DNA from: Bacteroidales bacterium
GTDB lineage: Bacteria > Bacteroidota > Bacteroidia > Bacteroidales > JAOZQN01
Reading direction: 5' to 3'
NCBI GenBank assembly: GCA_029938985.1
Contig: JAOZTW010000256.1
Location: 1 to 7,182 of the forward strand
Length of the DNA: 7,182 nucleotides
Below, piece by piece: positions 1 to 7,153 of the stretch (positions are counted from its first letter, which is position 1; each line of letters starts with the position of its first letter). Position numbers and translations under genes: made by a program. The notes under the pieces were generated by a model. The model saw nothing but the letters and a program-made list of their open reading frames with translations, searched no databases and was not told where the DNA came from.

Positions 1-1311
1 ACGAGAGTTGCAACTACAGTAAACCCTAATTATTTTATTTTTATAAAAAATGCTACTTTTATAAATTGGCAAACACTTGAATTTAAGAATACTAATATTC
101 AAATAGAAGAAGTAATTAATGGAAAAATTAAATTTTCGGACTCCTTTACCTTTGAGAATGAAAAAGGATTAACAAACTCAAAAACAATTGATTGTAAGGG
201 AATGTTTGTTACAAAATCTTTTGCAGTAGGTTATCATCATATTTATTCGGCACTCGCAAGAGGTATGCCCACTCCCAAAAAAATTCCTACTAATTTTTAC
301 GAAATATTAAAATATGTTTGGTGGACTTTGGATAAATTATTAGATAAAACCATGATTGAAGCAAGTGCTTTATCGTCTGCAATAGCTTGTGCAAAAGCTG
401 GTTCTACCTTCGTGATAGACCATCATGCCTCGCCCAATTTTATTGAAAGTTCTTTGGAAGTAATAGCAAAAGCATTTGATCAAGTAGGAGTTAGTCATTT
501 GCTTTGCTACGAAATTACCGACCGAGATGCTTTGCACAAATCAGATAAAGCATTGATAGAAAGTGAAAATTATTTGAAAAAAGAGCAAGCTCTTATTGGT
601 TTACATGCAGCTTTTATTGTTGGTAATAAAACATTTAGAAAAGCCGCAGATTTAATGAAAAAATATAATTCGGGTATTCATATTCATGTAGCCGAAGATT
701 TGTACGACCAAAAATATTCAATAGAGAACTATGGAAAACGAGTTGTTGAACGACTTAATGATTATGAGATTTTACAATCTCCCAAAACAATACTTGCACA
801 TTGTTTACATATTGATAAAAAAGAACGAGAAATTATTAAAAATTCAAATGCTTATATTGTACAAAATACTGAAAGTAACCTAAATAATAATGTTGGTTAT
901 TTTAATGCAGAAAATTTAGGAGATAAAATAATGTTTGGAACAGACGGTATGCACAGCGACATGATTCGCTCGGCTCAAAATGCTTTTTTTGTTGGACAAA
1001 GATTTGATAATATTAATTATTCAAGTGTTTATGAGCGGTTTAGAATGGCTCATAATTATTTGGCGAACAATAATTTTGCTGGCGATGGAGACAATAACTT
1101 GGTTGTTTTAAACTACCTCTCTCCCACTCCACTTAACAAAGATAATTTTTTGGGTCATTTTGTTTTTGGTTTAAAATCAAATGATGTTAAACATGTAATT
1201 TCAAATGGAAAATTGATTGTGGAAAATGGACTTGTAACAACTGTTAATGAACAAGAAATAATGAAATTTTCGCAACAAGAGGCAATTAAATTGTGGGAAA
1301 AAATGAAATGA
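1..1311 (+). CDS. SsnA-like amidohydrolase (metal-dependent deaminase/aminohydrolase superfamily), 5' end cut by window edge
   Basis: The frame is open from base 1 to the TGA at 1309-1311, giving 436 visible residues. The methionine at 202 is internal: starting there would remove the N-terminal strands, so the true start probably lies left of the window. Numbering from base 1, family landmarks are YHHIYSALARG (residues 78-88), WWTLDK, DHHASP, GLHAAF (His202), HIHVAED (His229 and Glu232 of the HxxE motif), AHCLH (His267) and GTDGMHSD (Asp315). These match the order of metal and catalytic residues in cytosine-deaminase-like amidohydrolases. The phrases SALARG, DHHASP, AEDLYD and SPTPL resemble E. 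coli SsnA, a putative aminohydrolase linked to selenium/purine gene clusters. The substrate is unknown; deamination or dechlorination of a nitrogen heterocycle is the family expectation. The protein is probably cytosolic. Oddity: the first histidine of the strand-1 HxH metal motif is Tyr78 (codon TAT at 232-234). The gene ends at a strong terminator and converges on lon. The superfamily is certain; the SsnA subgroup is likely. Confidence 0.88.
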   Translation, partial: TRVATTVNPNYFIFIKNATFINWQTLEFKNTNIQIEEVINGKIKFSDSFTFENEKGLTNSKTIDCKGMFVTKSFAVGYHHIYSALARGMPTPKKIPTNFYEILKYVWWTLDKLLDKTMIEASALSSAIACAKAGSTFVIDHHASPNFIESSLEVIAKAFDQVGVSHLLCYEITDRDALHKSDKALIESENYLKKEQALIGLHAAFIVGNKTFRKAADLMKKYNSGIHIHVAEDLYDQKYSIENYGKRVVERLNDYEILQSPKTILAHCLHIDKKEREIIKNSNAYIVQNTESNLNNNVGYFNAENLGDKIMFGTDGMHSDMIRSAQNAFFVGQRFDNINYSSVYERFRMAHNYLANNNFAGDGDNNLVVLNYLSPTPLNKDNFLGHFVFGLKSNDVKHVISNGKLIVENGLVTTVNEQEIMKFSQQEAIKLWEKMK

Positions 1312-1342
1312 AATTCAATGGAAATTCAGTTGAAATTCAAAT
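1310..1342 (+). repeat. Three tandem 11-bp units with core GAAATTCA
   Basis: The core GAAATTCA occurs at 1310-1317, 1321-1328 and 1332-1339, spaced exactly 11 bp, with variable 3-base tails. The first copy overlaps the last two bases of the amidohydrolase stop codon, and the array ends where the terminator stem begins. No function is evident; it may be simple slippage. Confidence 0.6.
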
Positions 1343-1384
1343 TAAAAGACCTCAAATTATAATAATTTTGAGGTCTTTTATTTT
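1343..1384 (+). terminator. Bidirectional intrinsic terminator between the convergent amidohydrolase and lon genes
   Basis: A perfect 14-bp inverted repeat (TAAAAGACCTCAAA at 1343-1356, its complement at 1367-1380) encloses a 10-nt loop. On the plus strand the right arm ends in a T run that continues to 1384. The A-rich left arm supplies a matching, shorter T run on the minus strand, so the hairpin can end both the amidohydrolase transcript and the lon transcript. It lies 31 bp after the first gene and about 75 bp beyond the lon stop. Confidence 0.85.
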
Positions 1385-1444
1385 AATATTCAGTTATGTA
1401 GTAAAACTTTGTTGTTTTAATAAATATCTGTATTTTAAGGTGTA

Positions 1445-1472
1445 AACCACTAACCACTAACCACTAACCACT
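1445..1472. repeat. Heptanucleotide tandem repeat (AACCACT)x4 covering the lon 3' end
   Basis: Four exact copies of AACCACT run from 1445 to 1472; on the minus strand this is AGTGGTT repeated. The lon stop codon (TAG, read at 1459-1457) lies inside the array, and the last four Lon residues (VVSG) are encoded by it. Seven is not a multiple of three, so copies are read in different frames. The stop is already reached at the start of the third copy in reading order, so loss of one copy would leave the protein unchanged. Confidence 0.85.
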
Positions 1473-3931
1473 TTTTTAGGTTTTGGTATTCCTATTTTAG
1501 TGGGATTTTCCACTTTTTCATTCAACAGAGCAATATCAATTACATCTAAAATATTTTCTACATGATGAAATTTCACTCCCTTTCTATAAATTTCCTTTAT
1601 TTCATCAATATCATTTTTATTTTCAGTTGATAAAATAATTTCGTTTATACCTGCTCTCTTAGCTGCAAGTATTTTTTCTTTAATTCCTCCCACCGGTAAA
1701 ACTGTTCCTGTTAGTGTGATTTCGCCAGTCATAGCAATATTTGGTTTCACTTTTCTTTGAGTAAACAGCGAAATTAGTGAAGTAGCCATTGTTATTCCTG
1801 CCGAGGGACCATCTTTTGGAATTGCTCCTTCTGGTACATGAACATGTACGTTCCAGTGATTAAAAATTTGCGAATGAATTTTAAATTTCCTGCAATGAGC
1901 TTTTGTGTATTCTAATGCAATTATTGCAGATTCTTTCATTACATTACCAAGATTTCCCGTTAAGGTTAGTTTTCCAGCACCTCTACTAATACTTGATTCT
2001 ATGGTAGTTATCTCTCCACCAACAGAAGTCCAAGCAAGTCCTGTTACAATACCAGCAATTTTATTTCCTTGATATTTGCTTTTCGTAAATTTTGGAGATT
2101 TAAGCATTTCAATAATATCCTTTTCTTCTAAATTTACTTTTCTTTCTGCTCCAAAAGCTATTTTTTTGGCTGTTTTACGAACAAGCGAAGCAATAGTTTT
2201 GTCCAAATGTCTAACACCTGATTCTCTGGTGTATTTTTCAACTATAAATTCCAAAATCTTATTAGAAAATTTAAGCTGATTTCTTTTTACGCCGTGTGCT
2301 TTTAATTGTTTAGGAATTAAATGTTTTTTGGCGATTTGTATTTTCTCTTCAACAATATAGCCAGTTACATTTATCAGCTCCATTCTGTCCAACAAAGCAC
2401 TACTTATTGTGTTTAAAGTGTTTGCTGTGGCAACAAACATTACATTAGACAAATCATACTCAAGGTCTAAATAATTATCATGAAAATTATTATTTTGCTC
2501 AGGGTCAAGCACTTCAAGCAAAGCCGATGCAGGATCTCCTTTAAAATTTGAACCTACTTTATCTATTTCGTCTAACACAAAAACAGGATTTGAAGAACCA
2601 GCTTTTTTCAAGTTTTGAATTATACGACCTGGCATTGCACCAATATAAGTTCTTCGGTGTCCACGAATTTCTGCTTCGTCGTGTAAACCACCAAGTGACA
2701 TTCTGACATATTTTCTTTTTAATGCCTTTGCTATTGATTGCCCAAGTGAAGTTTTTCCAACTCCTGGAGGTCCGTATAAACAAATAATTGGAGATTTTAG
2801 GTCTCCTTTTAATTTCAATATTGATAAATATTCTAAAATTCTTTCTTTCACATTGTCGAGACCAAAATGATCTTTATCCAAAACTTTTTCTGCTTTGGGT
2901 AACTCCAATTGATCTTTAGTAAATTTTTCCCAAGGTAAATCCAAAATTACTTGCAAATAAGCTAACTGAATAGAATAATCAGGTGACGATTGATGTATGT
3001 GTTCTAATTTTTCAAGTTCTTTATCAAATCTTTTTGCAACTTTTTTATTCCATTTTTTCTTTTTCGCACGATTTTTATAATCTTTAATTTCTTGATTATT
3101 TTGGTCGTCTCCAAGCTCACTTTTTATGGCTTTTATGTGTTGCTTAAGAATATATTTTCGTTGTTCACTATCTAAATCTTTGTGAACTTTATAACCTATA
3201 TCATCTTTTAATTCAAGTTTTTTCAATTCATAAGAAGCATATTCTAGCAATAGCATAGCTCTTTCTTTGAGTTCATTAATCCTCAATAGTTCTTGTTTTT
3301 TCTCTACCTCAAAATCTATATTTGAACAAACAAAATTTATTAAAAAAGCGGGGTCTTCAATATTTTTAACAGCAACAATTGCTTCGTCTGGCAAATATGG
3401 AGTTAGTTCAATAATAGAAATAGTTATATCTCTCAAATTACTTATTATAGCACCAAATTCTTTGTCATTGTCTTCAGGATATTCATCGTCTAATAAATCA
3501 ACTTTGGCTACCAAAAATGGTGTTTCCTTAATTATTTTATTAATTTTAAATCTGCTTAAACCTTGTATAACAATTGATTTACTACCATCTGGCATTTCAA
3601 GTGTTTTGGCAATTCTCGCCATTGTTCCATATTCATATAAATCCGCAAATAAAGGATTTTCGTGTTTACTTTCTTTTTGTGCAACAACACCTATTATTTT
3701 ATTCCCATTATATACTTTTTTTATTAATTTCAAAGAACTCTCTCGTCCCATCAAAATTGGTGAAACTATTTTTGGGAAAAAAACGCTATTTCTAAGGGGT
3801 AAAATAGAGAGTTTATTTGCCATTTTATCATGGTCGCTTTTATCAGATTCATCAGATAAATCAATTTCAATAGAATCAGGATCATCGTCAATTACATTTG
3901 AAATATAAAGGTCATCTAAATTCATTTTCAT
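1457..3931 (-). CDS. lon: ATP-dependent protease Lon (LonA type, endopeptidase La)
   Basis: This is a cytosolic AAA+ serine protease that unfolds and degrades damaged and regulatory proteins, normally as a hexamer. Numbering is from the ATG at 3931 (824 residues). Residues about 5-35 form an acidic Asp/Ser-rich extension. The N-terminal substrate-binding LAN domain begins at LSILPLRNSVFFP (about 40) and runs to about 235. A Lys-rich helical region follows. The AAA+ module starts near 341, with Walker A GPPGVGKT (Lys393), the pore-loop region around GHRRTYIGAMPGR, Walker B VFVLDEID (Asp454, Glu455) and sensor-2 ESGVRHLD. The S16 protease domain (about 623-812) has the catalytic dyad Ser710 in KDGPSAG and Lys753 in GGIKEK, 43 residues apart as in E. 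coli Lon (Ser679/Lys722). All key residues are intact. An in-frame TTG at 3964 would add 11 residues. The ATG at 3931 is preferred because it is a normal start just after an A/T-rich leader; a second ATG lies at 3925. The gene lies about 220 bp downstream of lipB on the same strand. No heat-shock element was recognised. Confidence 0.97.
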   Translation of the reverse strand: MKMNLDDLYISNVIDDDPDSIEIDLSDESDKSDHDKMANKLSILPLRNSVFFPKIVSPILMGRESSLKLIKKVYNGNKIIGVVAQKESKHENPLFADLYEYGTMARIAKTLEMPDGSKSIVIQGLSRFKINKIIKETPFLVAKVDLLDDEYPEDNDKEFGAIISNLRDITISIIELTPYLPDEAIVAVKNIEDPAFLINFVCSNIDFEVEKKQELLRINELKERAMLLLEYASYELKKLELKDDIGYKVHKDLDSEQRKYILKQHIKAIKSELGDDQNNQEIKDYKNRAKKKKWNKKVAKRFDKELEKLEHIHQSSPDYSIQLAYLQVILDLPWEKFTKDQLELPKAEKVLDKDHFGLDNVKERILEYLSILKLKGDLKSPIICLYGPPGVGKTSLGQSIAKALKRKYVRMSLGGLHDEAEIRGHRRTYIGAMPGRIIQNLKKAGSSNPVFVLDEIDKVGSNFKGDPASALLEVLDPEQNNNFHDNYLDLEYDLSNVMFVATANTLNTISSALLDRMELINVTGYIVEEKIQIAKKHLIPKQLKAHGVKRNQLKFSNKILEFIVEKYTRESGVRHLDKTIASLVRKTAKKIAFGAERKVNLEEKDIIEMLKSPKFTKSKYQGNKIAGIVTGLAWTSVGGEITTIESSISRGAGKLTLTGNLGNVMKESAIIALEYTKAHCRKFKIHSQIFNHWNVHVHVPEGAIPKDGPSAGITMATSLISLFTQRKVKPNIAMTGEITLTGTVLPVGGIKEKILAAKRAGINEIILSTENKNDIDEIKEIYRKGVKFHHVENILDVIDIALLNEKVENPTKIGIPKPKKVVSG

Positions 3932-3990
3932 ATTTATATTTTTAAGTCTTTTTGTCAAAAACAAGACAAAATGACAGATTGTTTATATTT

Positions 3991-4088
3991 GTTAATAACA
4001 TATTTATTCTTTTAGAAAAAATAAATAATTAATTTTACAGCATTAATGAAATGTTATTAGTCTGTTAATAAATGATTTGTTAATAAAA
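3991..4088. repeat. Short direct repeats GTTAATAA in the lon-lipB spacer
   Basis: GTTAATAA occurs at 3991, 4064 and 4079; the last two copies are 15 bp apart and extend to GTTAATAAA. A 9-bp A/T-only inverted repeat (AAATAAATT at 4086-4094, its complement at 4108-4116) follows. The spacer (3932-4152) must hold the lon promoter if lon is not read from lipB, but I could not identify a convincing Bacteroidota -33/-7 pair on the minus strand. In sequence this A/T-rich such repeats can arise by chance. Confidence 0.3.
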
Positions 4089-4152
4089 TAAATTATTTTT
4101 ATAATAAAATTTATTTATTTTATATAGTAAATTTGTCAATTCTTATACCAAA

Positions 4153-4815
4153 TTAAGTAAAAATTTCATTAAAATATTTTTCCACATACTTTTTAACTTC
4201 ATTCATTTCAATTTTATGTCCAAGTTCATTTTCCATTGAGGTTATTCCTTTGTCTTCAAAACCACAAGGATTTATATATTTAAAATAGTTTAAATCAGTA
4301 TTTAAGTTTAAAGCCAAGCCATGCATAGTAATTCCTTTGCTTACTCTAACTCCCAGAGCACAAATCTTTTCAGGTATTTTTTTATTTTTAAGCCAAACTC
4401 CTGAAGCATGTTCAAAACGTTCACCTTTTATATTATATTCTTTGAGTGTTCTAATAATAACCTCTTCTATATTAAAAATATATTTTTTTATAAGAATTGA
4501 AAAATTTGCCAAATCAAAAATTGGATAAATCACAAGCTGACCATAACCGTGATAAGTAATATCGCCTCCACGATTTGTTTTGATAAATTGTGCATTAATT
4601 CTCTTTAAAAACTCTTCATTTATCAGCAAATTGTTTTCATTTCCACTTTTGCCCATAGTATAAACGTGCGGATGTTCACAAAACAATAAATAATTTTTTG
4701 TTTTTTCAGATTTTGTTTTTATTTCAATATTTTGAAAAAAAAGTTTTTCTTGATATTCAAAAGCTTCGGCATAGTTAATTATTTGTAAATCTGTTGTTTT
4801 AATTATATTTTTCAT
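4153..4815 (-). CDS. lipB: Octanoyl-[acyl carrier protein]:protein octanoyltransferase LipB
   Basis: LipB moves octanoate from octanoyl-ACP to a lysine of lipoyl domains (2-oxoacid dehydrogenase E2 subunits, GcvH). LipA then inserts sulfur to make lipoate. The 220-residue length is normal for the family. Visible motifs in order are CEHPHVYTMGK (46-56), RGGDITYHG (82-90), the catalytic lysine Lys150 in KICALGVRV, GITMHGLALN (161-170), and the acyl-accepting Cys184 in INPCG, followed by GITSM. The Lys-Cys spacing of 34 matches E. coli Lys135/Cys169. One departure is HGYGQ (Tyr91) where the family normally has HGPGQ. The ATG at 4815 is the natural start, aligned with usual LipB N-termini, and lies 25 bp after a good -7 element. 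The gene is divergent from the channel gene and tandem with lon downstream. The protein is cytosolic. No lipA is in the window. Confidence 0.96.
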   Translation of the reverse strand: MKNIIKTTDLQIINYAEAFEYQEKLFFQNIEIKTKSEKTKNYLLFCEHPHVYTMGKSGNENNLLINEEFLKRINAQFIKTNRGGDITYHGYGQLVIYPIFDLANFSILIKKYIFNIEEVIIRTLKEYNIKGERFEHASGVWLKNKKIPEKICALGVRVSKGITMHGLALNLNTDLNYFKYINPCGFEDKGITSMENELGHKIEMNEVKKYVEKYFNEIFT

Positions 4816-4839
4816 AGTTTTTCCAAAAATATTTTTTTA

Positions 4840-4847
4840 CAAATTTA
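4840..4847 (-). promoter_or_regulatory. Candidate Bacteroidota -7 promoter element for lipB
   Basis: Read on the minus strand this is TAAATTTG, an exact match to the Bacteroidota -7 consensus TAnnTTTG, 25 bp before the lipB ATG. No TTG -33 element was found at the expected distance upstream, where the DNA is mostly A and T runs. The call rests on the -7 match and position only. Confidence 0.4.
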
Positions 4848-4934
4848 TTGTTTTTTTAAAAATAATGAAAAAAAAATTAGATATAAAGCATATTTTTTTT
4901 ATTTTTATATTTTTAAAATTTTAAATTTTACATT

Positions 4935-6929
4935 ATGACAAGATATTTTGACAAATTTGAATTAGAAATTATTGATAAAAAATTTGATATTGGACAAGAT
5001 AATTCGTGCGAGCAAACCGCCGTTGTTACTTTAATAAAGGACAAGAAAGAAATTGAGAAAGTAGAGTTAGGATATGTTTCGCAACAAAACGTTTTTGATA
5101 AGATAAAAACAAGAAAAGATTTATTTTTTGATAATTGTTTTGTAGAAAATTTTTCGTTAGAAAATTATAGGATTCAAAACGAATTGAAAGAAACAAAATT
5201 AGTAACTTTAAGAAATTTTACTGCTTTAAACAGCCTTTTTGTTGCTGACGATAAAATCTGTTTTAAAAAAGGAAATTTTATTGGAAAAAAAGCTCATTTT
5301 TCAAAATCAATATTTTATGCAAAAAAAGTTGACTTTAGTGGAGCTAACTTTGAAAAATCTGATGCAGATTTTGAATATATTACATTTAATACCAAAGATT
5401 TAAGTTTTGAAAAATCTTATTTTGGAGACTATGATGTAGAATTTAAGAATGCAATATTTTATGAAGGAACAAAAAACTTTGAAGAAGTTACATTTAGAAA
5501 AGGAGACTTAAATTTGTTGAACTCCGAATTTAACAAAGGAGACATCTCATTTAGTGGTTCAAAGTTTGGAGCAGGGCGTACAACTTTTAGAATGTGTCGT
5601 TTTGACAAAGGGAAAATTGATTTTTCACGAGTAGATTTTGGTGGTGGCGAAGTTTCTTTTGAAAAAGTAGATTTTGGAGCAGGCGAAACCACTTTTAGAT
5701 CAGCTAATTTTAGAGAAGGAAAAAAAGATTTTACCCGTTGTCGTTTTGGTAAAGGTAAAAAGACTTTTATTAATACAAATTTTGGAAACGGAAATATAAC
5801 CTTTAAAAACTCAAATTTTGGTGATGGTAAAATAAACTTTAAATTAGCAAATTTTGGACAAGGTGATGTTGATTTTCACTTCTCAAAATTTGGAAAAGGA
5901 GATTTAACTTTTGAGCGAACCAAGTTTAACGATGGATTAATTAATTTTAGAGGAGCAGAATTTGGAGAAGGACGAGTTGTTTTTAATAAAAATGAAATTG
6001 GAAATGGAGATATTATTTACGAAGGCTCAGAAATGAAAAGTGGTACATTTCAAATGAAGTTAGGGGTTTTTGGAAACGGTACTTTTAATTTTGAAAATGC
6101 TCTTTTTGGAAATGTAGATTTTACCGTAGAAGAAGTAAATTTTGGAGAAGGAAAAGTATCATTTCAAAAATCAATGTTTAAATCAATTACTCTAAAAGCC
6201 TCACAATTAAACAATTATTTTGACCTACGAGTTAAAAGTTGTGGAAAACTTGATTTATCAAACACAATAGTAAAAGATATTTTGGATATTCGTTCTTTTG
6301 ATTATAAAATTGATATTAAAGAATTAGATTTAACTGGTTTACGATTACTCGGACAAGTATATATTGACTGGGAAGCAACAAATGTAAAAAAGCTTATATA
6401 TCAACAAGATAGTTCGTACAGAAATAAATCAGAACAATTTAGGTCGCTAAAAGAAAACTACCGTAACATTGGATTGTATCAATCGGAGGACGACGCTTAT
6501 GTAGAATTTAAAAGAGCGGAAGCTTTGGCTGATTTAAAAGATGCTAAGAAGAAAAAATTACTTCCTAAACTTTGGGATTACTTTTCTTATTTTATGAAAT
6601 GGCTTATTTTTGATAAAATGGGACTCTATGCAACAGACCCTGTTAGAGTTTTGCTAAGTATGGGACTTGTTTATTTTCTTTTTGCTACATTGTTTCTTAT
6701 GAACGGAGTGCTTGGATTTGGTACTGTGGAATATGGACTTGATAACTACGTGTTAAACAATCCAATACTACGAACATTTTATTTTAGTGCAGTAACTTTC
6801 CTCACAATTGGATACGGAGATTGCTATCCTACGGGAATAAATAGAATATTGGTTGCACTTGAAGGATTTGCGGGTCTATTTATGATGTCGTATTTTACTG
6901 TTGCTTTTGTGAGAAAAATATTGAGATAA
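4935..6929 (+). CDS. Beta-solenoid (pentapeptide-like 12-residue repeat) protein fused to a two-TM potassium channel
   Basis: This 664-residue protein has four parts. Residues 1-102 form a lysine- and acid-rich N-terminal domain I do not recognise, with no signal peptide. Residues 103-426 are 27 unbroken 12-residue repeats of the form F-G-x-G-x-h-x-F-x-x-s-x. Residues about 427-490 are a looser pentapeptide-like tail (LDLSNT, LDLTGLRLLG). Residues about 500-565 are a helical linker (FRSLKENYRNIG, YVEFKRAE), of a type known between pentapeptide repeats and channel pores. The C-terminus is a 2-TM ion channel: TM1 about 572-594, a pore helix ending at the selectivity filter TIGYGD (Thr624-Asp629), and TM2 about 638-659. 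The filter predicts K+ selectivity. The solenoid should lie in the cytosol, where it may set assembly or gating or bind a partner; no RCK or cyclic-nucleotide domain is seen. The start is the first ATG after an A/T-rich leader, divergent from lipB. The channel call is firm; the solenoid role is inferred. Confidence 0.9.
   Translation: MTRYFDKFELEIIDKKFDIGQDNSCEQTAVVTLIKDKKEIEKVELGYVSQQNVFDKIKTRKDLFFDNCFVENFSLENYRIQNELKETKLVTLRNFTALNSLFVADDKICFKKGNFIGKKAHFSKSIFYAKKVDFSGANFEKSDADFEYITFNTKDLSFEKSYFGDYDVEFKNAIFYEGTKNFEEVTFRKGDLNLLNSEFNKGDISFSGSKFGAGRTTFRMCRFDKGKIDFSRVDFGGGEVSFEKVDFGAGETTFRSANFREGKKDFTRCRFGKGKKTFINTNFGNGNITFKNSNFGDGKINFKLANFGQGDVDFHFSKFGKGDLTFERTKFNDGLINFRGAEFGEGRVVFNKNEIGNGDIIYEGSEMKSGTFQMKLGVFGNGTFNFENALFGNVDFTVEEVNFGEGKVSFQKSMFKSITLKASQLNNYFDLRVKSCGKLDLSNTIVKDILDIRSFDYKIDIKELDLTGLRLLGQVYIDWEATNVKKLIYQQDSSYRNKSEQFRSLKENYRNIGLYQSEDDAYVEFKRAEALADLKDAKKKKLLPKLWDYFSYFMKWLIFDKMGLYATDPVRVLLSMGLVYFLFATLFLMNGVLGFGTVEYGLDNYVLNNPILRTFYFSAVTFLTIGYGDCYPTGINRILVALEGFAGLFMMSYFTVAFVRKILR
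5241..6212 (+). repeat. Coding 36-bp repeat array (27 units) specifying the beta-solenoid
   Basis: Each unit encodes 12 residues. Across 27 units, position 1 is Phe in 24, position 8 is Phe in 22, and position 4 is Gly in 19, including 18 units in a row (residues 175-390). Position 11 is usually small or branched (A, S, T, C, V) and position 12 is often Asn, Asp or Lys. Units are most regular from 5529 to 5996 and decay toward both ends. At DNA level the units have diverged in codon use, so the array is old rather than a recent amplification. Phase is kept throughout without insertions. Confidence 0.85.
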
Positions 6930-6948
6930 GAAATTAAAAATATATGAT

Positions 6949-6983
6949 ACTCAAAAACCCAATTCTATTAATTGTTGAGTTTT
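6949..6983 (+). terminator. Weak hairpin after the channel gene, possible terminator
   Basis: ACTCAA at 6949-6954 pairs with TTGAGT at 6975-6980, and AATT at 6961-6964 with AATT at 6970-6973 around a 5-nt loop. The two helices are separated by an unequal internal loop (6 and 1 nt), and only a short T run follows. It sits 20 bp after the channel stop codon, which is the right place, but the stem is weak. Confidence 0.35.
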
Positions 6984-7052
6984 AGGCATATCAAAATAAA
7001 TAATACTTATTGATGAATTTATTCGACTAGCCTAGGAAAAGTGAAAAAAAAA

Positions 7053-7115
7053 GTTTTAGCGAAGGAATAGCGAAGCAAGTACAAAGAATGTACATATTTA
7101 GCATGAAAAATGTGT
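7053..7115. repeat. Cluster of short repeats in the right-hand intergenic region
   Basis: TAGCGAAG occurs twice 11 bp apart (7057-7064 and 7068-7075). It is followed by GTAC-7 nt-GTAC (7079-7093) and a small CAT-GAAAA-ATG hairpin (7102-7112). The base composition is less A/T-only than the surrounding spacer, which suggests a defined element. It contains no convincing reading frame. It could be a copy of an interspersed repeat or part of a small RNA; the sequence alone does not decide. Confidence 0.3.
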
Positions 7116-7153
7116 AAAAACAAAAAATGAATTAACATAAATTAACAAATAAG

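Noticed and set aside
3267..3908. Open frame of 213 codons on the plus strand opposite lon
   Set aside because: It lies entirely antisense to the conserved Lon N-terminal domain, has a Ser/Ile/Leu-rich composition typical of a complement frame, and shows no recognisable motif.
3932..3964. TTG start at 3964 for lon
   Set aside because: It would add 11 residues that match no Lon feature; ATG codons at 3931 and 3925 lie just downstream and are the more usual start.
3984..4135. Plus-strand matches to TAnnTTTG at 3984-3991 and 4128-4135
   Set aside because: They point antisense into lipB, have no -33 TTG at a suitable distance, and are expected by chance in this A/T-rich spacer.
5459..5692. Open frame of 77 codons on the minus strand inside the solenoid gene
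   Set aside because: Its proline- and serine-rich periodicity is the complement of the 36-bp coding repeat; it is a shadow.
5241..6212. MORN repeats or a CRISPR-like array
   Set aside because: The 36-bp period is in frame within a coding gene, the units are diverged without spacers, and the MORN consensus (YxGxW, about 23 residues) is absent.
6944..6985. Tiny frame just after the channel gene (MILKNPILLIVEF)
   Set aside because: It has only 13 codons, overlaps the weak hairpin and has no ribosome-binding or conservation evidence; probably chance.
7027..7104. Minus-strand frame of 25 codons starting at 7104 (MLNMYILCTCFAIP...)
   Set aside because: Its hydrophobic content comes from a homopolymer run and the repeat segment; no support as a gene.
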